Positions 56,901 through 64,000 of a DNA stretch of 64,000 nt are shown piece after piece. The notes below the pieces were generated by a model. It was not told the origin of the DNA. It did no database searches and saw nothing but the letters and a program-made list of their open reading frames with translations. Within the stretch, counting starts at the first letter, position 1; each line of letters begins with the position of its first letter. The translations under genes and the position numbers were made by a program. The stretch is from Hippasteria phrygiana (taxonomy: Eukaryota > Echinodermata > Asteroidea > Valvatida > Goniasteridae): NCBI GenBank assembly GCA_037893225.1, contig JAZGUH010000363.1:2170001-2234000 (forward strand), in the 5' to 3' direction.

Positions 56901-59900
56901 ACTGCTTCACTTAGCAGAAAAGTTGTGCCTACTATAGCTGAAGGAATGTTCAACTTAGCGCAATTCACGGGCAATTTGCAGTAATGTTTGGGCATGCATG
57001 GATATGCCTATTGTCACAATTCAAAGCAAATTTTACTTGTGAAGTCAGCAAGCTCTTCGCTGTGCTTACTGCTTGTGGTTTCCATGAAATGGACTAAAGA
57101 TCCGTTAGCAGAAAATCATGTGTTTAGCAGCAAATCATGTGTTTAGCAGCTAGGCCCCACGGCTCAATTTCATGGCTTTGCTACTCATGCAGAGATGAAA
57201 CTTTTCTGATTTTAATCGGGAAAACCAACTTTTTAACTTTCCCAATGAAATTTCTGATTTTTCTACAATTTGTCCCACAAATTTTTTTTTAAAGATTTTT
57301 CCCACAATGTGTGATTTTATTTGAATTATAATTAGTCGAACAATCCACAAGGGAAACTGACTAGGTAAATTCGAACCTGCGACCTCCGGAATACCGTACC
57401 GGCACTCTACCAACTGAGCTTTCTTGCCCTATGTTGGCGCTCTCCCAAATTGTCAATATCTTTGTTCAGGTGGGTGCTAGTCACAAGTCATAAACCCAGA
57501 ATGCCGTATAGCGAGGGATCACACCGTGAGGGTTCTTCTTCTCCAAAAATTCCTTCAAAAAAATTTCCTCCTCGCCAGTTTCTTTGTTCACCTTGAAAAT
57601 GTATTCAAATTTACCTAGTCAGTTTCCCTTGTGGATTGTTTGACGAATTATAAGTTAATACGTCGTATCCTCATTGAGTGATCCCCACAATGTCGCTTCC
57701 CTAACGATCTGATTTTTTTTTCCATATGCCAGTTTCATCTTTGTACTCATGGCATTCCACACTGTTGCCATTCTGTGCTTACAATGTATGTCTAACACAT
57801 GAAGACTGTGCTTACTTACTAAGTACAGAATACTAAGTTACGAGAAGTACACATGCCCAAGGCCAAATTTCCAAATTAGGCTTATTGTTAGCACAGGATT
57901 TTCTGCTACAGTTAGCTGTGCATCCGAAACAGGTACTCCAGATTTCCGGAAGACTTTTTGGTTCTTAAATTGTTATTCCAAAATTACCTCTGCTACCTGA
58001 AACAGTCTTTTTCTCATTCTAATGACCCTAATTTTTGCAATTTTGAACCGTACCTTTTGGTAGAAAATGCTGTTTTCTTATGCATTTTTCAGCAACGCCA
58101 TACAAACTAAATGCCTCTAGATGTTTCGTGGATTTTTCATTTTCCTCAAATCTCAGCCCTCTACTTGGTAATTTCTCAGACAATAGAAAAGAAAGTTTTT
58201 TATTGTGATTTGTGGGGAATTTTCAAAATGAAAACCAGGGCATATGGAAAAAAGAAAACAGATTAATGTTGATGACACTTGCACAAATGGTTTACACTGC
58301 ATTCTGAGCAATTTTTCATGCAATCGAACAAAAGTTTGGACACACGAGACACCGGAGAACACTGTACAAACGTTTTTTGAAAAATGTTACAGAACACGAC
58401 GATCTCTTTAAATTTGCTGGTACCCACTATGCTTTAACATGCACACGATGAAATGTTTCTCCCGAAAGAAAAATTGTCAAATCTTGATGTGCACATGCGC
58501 AGTTGGAATAACGAACTGGCTAATTGTAGTTGATCTGATTGGACAATATTTCGCAAGCTGGCTTGAAACCATTCTTCCATGATGACTTAATTGTGCAACC
58601 ATAACCAAGTCATATCTCATCCTATGCTGTTTGTTTATAAGCGGTGCATCAACTTCTTTCTGCCAGTGATCTCCAAGATAGTGTATATGGACATCCCAAA
58701 TAATTCATGATAATGGTGATGTACTTTAGAGTTGATTAGTTGAACAATGTTTCCATTTTGTGGCAGGTGGTACATACACTGAGGTAGGAGATGCTACATG
58801 TACCCATTTAGTCATCGAAGACAATGCAACCACTGAATTACCAGCAGCTAATCTAAAACTAGTCAAGCAGGAGGTAGGTTACTGCAGTATACAGAGCTGC
58901 CAACCAGTATGGATTTTACATATTTCGTACGGAAATTCACACAAAAAATACGCAAGTATGAATTTTGGTATATAAATATGGATTTTGTAAAATCCGACCA
59001 TAATAATGTTTTGTCATGCATATTATGCTTTGAAAAATAAAAAAATAAGGAAATGGTCCATCCAGCACATGGATTCGTTAAACTAGGCACTTGACATGCA
59101 CGCATAGCATGAGCTCCCAAAAAATCTGATTTTCAGGTAAAGTTTATTAAATTTGATGCAAAATACGGATTTTCTGAGCAAAATACGGATTTTTTGTTTT
59201 CTGAATACTGAAATGAGTTTGAAAAGGTTGGTAGCTCCGAGTATAGTCATTACAGACAATGCATAGGAGTTGATCTTGCGAGTTCTGATCCTTTTAAAAG
59301 CTAAGAATAGTGTCCTTGCCTAGTTGAAAAAAGAAAGTCTATTATACTAGAATGTATGGATAGTATAATGCACTGTATTAAGTGATAAATTGATGTTTTT
59401 CTGCCTTGCAGTGGTTCTGGGCCAGTGTTCAGATGGATGCGTGTGCTGACGAGGCTATGTATACATACCACAGGGTAAGTCTGTCTGGATACAAGAAGTA
59501 CCTTGACATTTAGCAAGCTTACTTCAGATGTTATTGCCTCGGGCTTTACTCAGACTCGACAACACTTGACAACATAGTTTGTCCATTTTACTTGCTCATG
59601 TGCAAAGAATGAATGAACAGTAGCATAACATTTGTGGATTGTTTGACGATTTATAAATTTGATTGAAGTTGTAATTACTGTCACCCACGCCCTGTCCCCT
59701 ACCCACATTTCTTGTAATAGCTGTAGACTAGTTATACATGCCTTTCACACTTACAAGAAAATCAAACGGCCTATTCACACATTGCAGTAGAATACCCAAT
59801 CACATCAACTGCAGTTTGTTGCAAAATGTCATACAAACAAATAGTTACAGTATTGCAATTGAAAGTTTATGAATGGAATTGAAAAATTTTGTGAAAAGAA

Positions 59901-62900
59901 TTCACATTTACATTTACATTCACATTTTTCACACAACTTTTCCCACCTGTGAATTCAAATGGGAATTTTTTTCCCCACTTTGAGAAAGTGTAAAAATATT
60001 TTCCAACTTTGAGAAAAATTGTTTCACATTTTGTAAAATAAAAATGAATTCCCTGCGAAGAGAAAAAGTGTGAAGAAAAATTCCCATTTTGAGGTTAACT
60101 TTCAATTGCAATGTACTTTACTGCACAGATTTCCATTACATTGGTTACAGTGAGTAATACAATAAGGGCAAAAATAAGGCAAGAACATTTTGCATGAAAA
60201 GATTTTGTATTCATGTCCTGTCATCGTATTGAGATGCATAGGCTTTGGTTTTATTTGATAATATAAAACAAGCCGTTTAACTACACTGATTTTAAGCTGA
60301 ATTCTTGGTCCCACAGAAAGAATATATTTTCTAAGAAGAATATGTGCCATGACATTTATACATTGCAAATTTGAAGGGATGCTTGAAAGTTATGAAGCAA
60401 TTCTTTATCAACCTGGTGTCATTCCTTCAGCAGACAGCTGCTTCTGATGAAGGACCCAATACCCCAGGCAATACGCCGGTCATGCGTGGATCCCGTAAGA
60501 GACGACGGTTGAAGGATAGCCTGGCTGCTTTAAGCCAAGAGAATGATGACATGGTTTCACCCAGGATGCCTGCCAAGCGGCTATCCAGCACACTGCCTGA
60601 TCCCAGCATGGTCATGTCCATGTCAGCCTCATCCCTGCTGGATGCAACACCTGATGAATCTCTAGGAGGAAATGGTATTTGGACGTTACTGATTCAAACA
60701 TAAACTCAAATAGGCTACTGGATTGTGAACAATCTCTCTAATGTTTTGAACTCTTTCAATCCCATACCTGGGAGATCTCTGGTTATACCACATTTATGAA
60801 GATACTTCATTAATGGATCTAGACTCGCCAACAGCACGGTTGTGTGGATGTGTACTGTAGTGTAAGTTGAGGTTTACGGTTTATACAGTTTGCATTTTAG
60901 CTTATCTTTTGACTAGGATGTTTTTGCACTGTGGTAAGTTAATTTCCATCTTTGTTAACTTGTGATTAGATCTATGCACTCCAATGCAAGTTGACACTAC
61001 ACCAGTCATCAGGAGTACACCAGCACAACCTATCTCCAAGCGTCACCTAACAGCCATGGAACTCCTACAGACAGAGACAAACTTTGTAGGAATACTGCAT
61101 ACTATTATTACGGTAAGTACTTTATGAACCACCCGATAACCACTGAGATTGTTTACTTAGTCCCTTATTTATTTACTTTGATTTTGTATTTATCCTATGT
61201 AGTCTGATCAGTGCTAAAGCATTGTTCTCCCTCAGGGACCAGGTGTAAATGAGTGTAAATAATGAAGGCAAACCCCAGCTAGTAAGATCTGAGAAAACTC
61301 AGCAATTAATTAGTAACTGACAAAACAAATCTATTTGTATCCTGTGGGATTCAGATTGGGGTCACCGAGGTTAAAGGTCGGGTCAGTACCTGGAGACTGA
61401 AAATTTTGCATTTTCTGTTCTGCAATTTTGTAAATTTAATTTTTTCCTGTTTTTTTGGAATTTGAAGCCTTTTGAATAGAATTACCTCCCCAATGAGTAA
61501 ACAGTACGTATTAAAAATTGGTAAAATCACTAACCCGAGCCTCTTAATCATTAAAGCTTCCCTCTACTAGGTACGGCCCCATATACAGTCATGATTATGA
61601 GTTGCCTCGTGTAGTCGCCCAATCATTACGTCCCTCCCCAAAAGAAATATCCAGAAGTGAACAGTTAATAAAGAACCCAAAGTTATAAACCTGACAATCC
61701 AACTGATTCTGAATGATTTTGGACGGGCAGTTTTCAATTTTGACGAGCACAGCGGGCAATTTAGAGAGATAAAATCAAATCTTTGCTGTGTGAAATGTTT
61801 ACCTATGACCATCACAAGTAGCATGCACGCAAATCACATCCAGTAACAGGAGGTTTCACCCCTAGTCGACATGGCATGATTTGGGCCACAAATCCGACCG
61901 CTGGTTCATTGCGCCTGTTCCCACATCAAGGTATTCATTCTGCCGCTGCATACCAGCAGAATCGCATGAAATCGCATCAGACCCTAACCCCTTGACCCCG
62001 GGTTTTAGATGGGAAGCGCCGGGGCACCAGGTCAGGTTGTGCAGCCAAGCAAAACGGAAACAAGAGGCTTGTGCAGCCCGGCCAAGCATAACGTACACAA
62101 TACCCCAATAATGGATTGAAAGTACAGAGATTGACACAAATAGAAGTCAACCGGCCTGGTGACAATTTTCAATCTGCATGTATTTGTGTCAACCTTACGC
62201 AAGTGGTTAAATGTGTGACTAGCCCAAATTCTAAATGAATTAGCATATGAGTGGTACTATACTGTGTACACTGCTGTCATGCACATGTACATGATCGGCT
62301 GGAGTTTATGTTGCGTGATTAACGGTATGCTGCTTCGTCATTTTAACGTTGTTAAAAAAGCTTATCAGTACATTTTTATAATATTTCATTAAATTTAATA
62401 GGATTCTCATTGAATCTTATTTTAAAATGCATGTTCCATTTTTTTTTCGTTCGAAATCTTCAATTCCGTTTTTGACACTAATTTTAGCACGCGATTCCGT
62501 CAGTGATTCCGCGATCGCAGATTTTCACTGTCTCTAAGTACCAGTATACCAACCTGGCCACTGGAGTTTTTCAAGGATTTTGCAGCATTAAGGAGAGTAG
62601 AGTCCAGTCACTATTGCTAGTCACTATTGAGTTTGATGTCCTTTGAAAGTGAAGTACAAAGAATGTGCCTTTGTTTTACTGCACAGGTAGATTTAAGAGG
62701 ATTCAATAAGATCCTGGGTGTCAGGGTCAGGCAAAGTTAACAATCCATTCATTGTAGTCAGGATTTTAAGAAACGGCAATATTTAATGACGAGTTGTCTT
62801 TTATTGCAGATATTTAAAGAGGCGTTGGAGACTGAACAAACAGGAGGTCCTATCCTAGATCAGGAAGAGATTAAGACCATCTTCAGTAAGATCCCTGAGA

Positions 62901-63279
62901 TACACGACGTACATCAACGGCTGCAGGAGGATCTACAGAGACTACTGGATGATTACAGTGAAGATAAAAGCATTGCACAGATCATCATCAAGCATGTAAG
63001 AAACATTGACAAGCAAACATCAAAGTCCGCACACCATGCATTGATAAGAATGATAAATCAATGTAACAATACTAGAAATATGAATTTATAACATTTTCAC
63101 TGAATGGTGGAGTACAGTTGACAATTTTTCTTAGTGATTGAAAAGGTTTTTTTTGTTCTCTTTTTTAGTCAGCTGACATGATAAAGGCATATCCAGCCTT
63201 TGTCAACTTCTTTGAGTTGAGTAAGCAGACGGTTATTGAATGTGATAAACAGAAGCCAAGGTTTCATGCCTTCCTCAAG
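47921..63279 (+). CDS. ECT2: ECT2, Rho guanine-nucleotide exchange factor of cytokinesis (5' part, 530 codons)
   Basis: Twelve exons: 47921-48011, 49880-49950, 50726-50905, 53465-53662, 55300-55401, 56658-56751, 58767-58873, 59412-59474, 60431-60674, 60970-61112, 62810-62995, 63169-63279. Every junction is GT-AG and the frame is open throughout. Residues 31-114 are BRCT0. 115-214 are BRCT1 (QLVICFTGF, LVHHMGG, THLVAN, DWINTVW). 215-302 are BRCT2 (HCVLAFVGF, CTHLVIED, EWFWASVQM). 303-400 are the S-loop with basic NLS RKRRRLK. From about 405 the DH domain starts (AMELLQTETNFVGIL, GGPILDQEEIKTIF, YPAFVNFFE, KQKPRFHAFLK). The rest of DH and the PH domain lie beyond the window. ECT2 activates RhoA at the central spindle. 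Exon 9 could start three bases later (60434). It shares its promoter with PUDP. Confidence 0.97.
48012..49227. other. ECT2 intron 1, mostly unassigned
   Basis: At 48080-48140 TAGGCCTAACGTTAGGC words form overlapping palindromes. No paired-end element found in the rest. Confidence 0.4.
49228..49386. repeat. Foldback with TTAACCCTAACCCT ends
   Basis: TTAACCCTAACCCT near 49228 pairs with AGGGTTAGGGTTAA at the right, and CCCTGCCAGACGCA (about 49272) pairs with TGCGTCTGGCAGGG (about 49362). The left arm has about 25 extra bases between the two parts. In ECT2 intron 1. Confidence 0.6.
50210..50400 (+). repeat. Dispersed repeat shared with PUDP intron 1
   Basis: Inverted partner of 45295-45485. 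In ECT2 intron 2. Confidence 0.65.
51301..52553 (-). mobile_element. Tc1/mariner-type element in ECT2 intron 3
   Basis: Ends TACGAGGTGCGATCAAAAAG and the diverged complement ending at 52553, pairing over about 30 bases. TA at the outer edges. Contains one broken transposase gene on -. Length (1.25 kb) is normal for mariner. Confidence 0.88.
51330..52388 (-). pseudogene. Mariner transposase, broken
   Basis: ATG at 52388 starts MNLKLEQRANIKFCVKLGKS. After an early stop and shift the helix-turn-helix region continues (RRFEWHSRFKRGRTS, DRSGRPST, ITILDIADIVNVSFGTVQ). The first catalytic box GDESWVYGYDPETKQQ is kept (about 51920). The second reads HENAPAH where the family has HDN, so that Asp is replaced. 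The third, YSPDLAPCDFFLFPKMK (about 51590-51540), is kept, with D34D-type spacing. Several shifts; inactive. Confidence 0.85.
52708..52782 (+). repeat. ECT2 exon 3 fragment reinserted between 18-bp direct repeats
   Basis: 39 bases (52726-52764) match part of exon 3 (about 50824-50862) with few changes; translated they read SFDHLMRNGCRV against SFDHLRRNGCRV. They are flanked on both sides by GATTAAATTTATAAATGG (52708-52725 and 52765-52782). Not an exon: it has no acceptor or donor and covers only a small part of the original. Confidence 0.75.
52883..53209. repeat. Foldback element with a tRNA-like core, copy 2
   Basis: Left arm AGAAGGGAGATTTTGCTC... (52883-52956) pairs with 53144-53209. The A-box-like segment (53022-53037) and B-box-like segment (52981-52992) lie on - as in the 36844 copy, and the TATGCTCAGTGCTTTC word is common to both. 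An internal duplication (TTAGAAGGGAGAT, about 53093 and 53116) enlarges it. In ECT2 intron 3, ending about 255 bases before exon 4. Confidence 0.75.
53663..54392. other. ECT2 intron 4, left part
   Basis: No element ends or exons found before the TTAA element at 54393. Confidence 0.4.
54393..54834. mobile_element. TTAA-flanked palindromic element, copy 2
   Basis: Perfect TTAA on both sides (54389-54392, 54835-54838). Ends AGGTAGTGTACACGATTGG and the complement of a TGATTGG variant. The core holds CAAGGCGCGCGTGGCTACCC, as in the 1846-2321 copy, but the element is in the opposite orientation. In ECT2 intron 4. Confidence 0.85.
54839..55299. other. ECT2 intron 4, right part
   Basis: Nothing recognised; ends in a good acceptor (CATTACCAG) for exon 5. 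Confidence 0.4.
55497..55815. repeat. Array of GGATTTTGGAGGATT-type words
   Basis: Variants of GAGGATTTTGCAGGATTGAGG and GGAGGATTCAGGTTA repeat six to eight times at irregular spacing. Single copies of the same words occur at about 34065, 52630 and 62571. In ECT2 intron 5. Confidence 0.65.
55885..56370. repeat. GAAAGGTTTTGAAAGG-rich tract
   Basis: GAAAGGT or its complement ACCTTTC occurs more than ten times, often as CCTTTCAAAACCTTTC. A composition-biased repeat in ECT2 intron 5, without clear unit length. Confidence 0.6.
56388..56510. repeat. Decayed tRNA-like foldback fragment
   Basis: CAGTGCTGTCCAAGAGC resembles the arm of the 52883 element, while CTATGTTGGCAGTCTCCC resembles 57424-57441 of the other tRNA-like family. 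Too decayed to delimit. Confidence 0.35.
56752..57321. other. ECT2 intron 6, left part
   Basis: Nothing supported. GTGTTTAGCAGC words repeat near 57120-57150. Confidence 0.35.
57322..57652. repeat. Foldback with a different tRNA-like core
   Basis: The left arm (57322-57372, with AACAATCCACAAGGGAAACT) pairs with the right arm (57606-57652) over about 48 bases with about four mismatches. Between them on - is a tRNA-like segment: AGCTCAGTTGGTAGAG A box (57405-57420) and CAGGTTCGAAT B box (57368-57378). The tail word TTTCTTTGTTCACCTTGAAA is shared with the fragment at 3650-3745. In ECT2 intron 6. Confidence 0.8.
57930..58165 (+). repeat. CAGGGGTGAGATT-type MITE, decayed copy
   Basis: The interior (CCAAAATTACCTCTG, TTTCGTGGATTTTTCATTTT) and right end (CAAATCTCAGCCCT) match the family; the left end is eroded. 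In ECT2 intron 6. Confidence 0.5.
58166..58766. other. ECT2 intron 6, right part
   Basis: Nothing recognised up to the TTGTGGCAG acceptor of exon 7. Confidence 0.4.
58874..59411. other. ECT2 intron 7
   Basis: AAAATACGGATTTT words repeat (58950-59195). No element ends resolved. A GAGCTGCCAACCAGTATG word near 58895 and its complement-like CTCGGAGCTACCAACC near 59225-59240 hint at one eroded inverted-repeat element. Confidence 0.4.
59852..60112. repeat. 261-bp element with perfect 16-bp inverted ends
   Basis: ATTGCAATTGAAAGTT (59852-59867) and its complement (60097-60112). The interior is rich in TTTCACATTT and CTTTGAGAAA words. Non-coding MITE in ECT2 intron 8. Confidence 0.75.
61113..62809. 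other. ECT2 intron 10, nothing firmly recognised
   Basis: A GC-richer patch at 61860-62165 has open frames on both strands but no domain. AAGGATTTTGCAGCATTAAGG near 62573 is a member of the GGATTTTGGAGG-type dispersed words. Confidence 0.4.
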
Positions 63280-63365
63280 GTAAGATATAAACCAGTCTTG
63301 TAGTACTCATGCTTGTTTTTTCTATACTCCACTGTAGTGGCAATATTTCTATGCACTCATTCTTG

Positions 63366-64000
63366 CAGGGGTGAGATTGCTCCGGATTTTTCCTGATTTC
63401 AGGATTTTTGGGGAGACATTTTTGGTCCCTAAATTGTTTTTATCATTCCAAAATGACCTCTGCAAATTGAAACAGTTCTTTTTATTCCAACAACCCTATA
63501 TTTTGTTGATTGCTGAGAGAAGTCTGTGTCATTTATTTATTTTTTTTATATGTAGTTTGCGTATTGTAAAATAAAACGGCCAATTTGTTTCTGCCATGAA
63601 ATAACAAAAAAGTGAATTTTGAGAGCTATTTTTATTAAGTCCCCTATAGCCCAGCATAGCCTGCTGGTGCCATTTGTCTAAAAGTCGTCACTGCGGGCAG
63701 CAAACAATTCTGACGTCATAGTACGAACTCCTTATTTGTTCCTAGTGCTAGACACAAAAGGGAGGTTCGTCCTATGACGTCAGAATTGTTTGCTGCCCTC
63801 AGCGACGACTTTTAGACAAATGGCACCACCGTGCTAGATGGAACTTGATAAAACTGCTCTCAAAAGTCACTTTTTTTGTGTTATTTCATGGCAGAAATAA
63901 TTGGCTGTTACATTTTACAATACGCAATCTACTTAAAAATAGAAAGTGACGCAGACTTCTCTCAGCAATCAACATCATCTTTAAAATCAAATACCTTCAT
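63366..64000. repeat. Large foldback, cut by the window end
   Basis: Begins CAGGGGTGAGATTGCTCCGG. The stretch 63480-63735 pairs with 63755-63995 around a centre near 63745; an example is CATTTGTCTAAAAGTCGTC (about 63673) against its complement at about 63811. By symmetry the right end should fall near 64125, outside the window. It lies in ECT2 intron 12 and looks like a full-length member of the CAGGGGTGAGATT family. Confidence 0.85.

Overview
This is animal nuclear DNA. Genes are split by GT-AG introns, conserved exons are small and far apart, and most of the sequence is mobile-element debris. The element mix points to an invertebrate deuterostome, most likely an echinoderm, hemichordate or amphioxus: a CR1-like LINE with a 2A-like leader and PHD finger, Mag/SURL-like and other Ty3/Gypsy elements, a THAP-bearing TTAA transposon, tRNA-derived SINEs and very frequent TACATGTA palindromes. 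I cannot name the species.

Layout. 0.4-3.7 kb: a reverse-strand CR1/L2-like LINE, broken, with a tRNA-SINE and a TTAA-flanked palindromic element inserted in its ORF. 4.4-23.0 kb: an old Ty3/Gypsy element (B) with diverged LTRs, a tRNA-Leu-type primer site, decayed gag-pol and a 3' zinc-finger ORF. A second, Mag/SURL-like Gypsy element (A) sits inside its 5' end. Its 3' LTR is split by a 5.4-kb TTAA-flanked, probably Kolobok, transposon that carries a THAP exon on + and, converging on -, exons related to the P2X7 C-terminal 'ballast' domain. Smaller inverted-repeat elements sit inside that. 25.4-32.6 kb: a very young Ty3/Gypsy element (C) with nearly identical LTRs and a TTAT duplication, but with several reading-frame breaks.

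36.5-64 kb holds two conserved host genes, head to head. PUDP/HDHD1 (pseudouridine-5'-phosphatase family) lies on - with four exons giving 236 codons. ECT2 (BRCT-BRCT-BRCT-DH RhoGEF of cytokinesis) lies on +; 12 coding exons (530 codons) are visible and the gene leaves the window inside its DH domain. They share a ~515-bp intergenic region with CCAAT and CHR-like motifs. All exon phases are consistent and no exon is broken.

The introns of both genes are full of inverted-repeat elements: hAT-type, mariner, TTAA-type, two kinds of foldback that carry a tRNA-like core, interleaved palindromes, and a large hairpin cut by the window end. The observations most worth checking are the transposon carrying a ballast-domain gene, the tRNA-cored foldbacks, a 39-bp scrap of ECT2 exon 3 reinserted in the next intron between 18-bp direct repeats, and the zinc-finger ORF in Gypsy B. 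I see no CRISPR, phage or bacterial operon.
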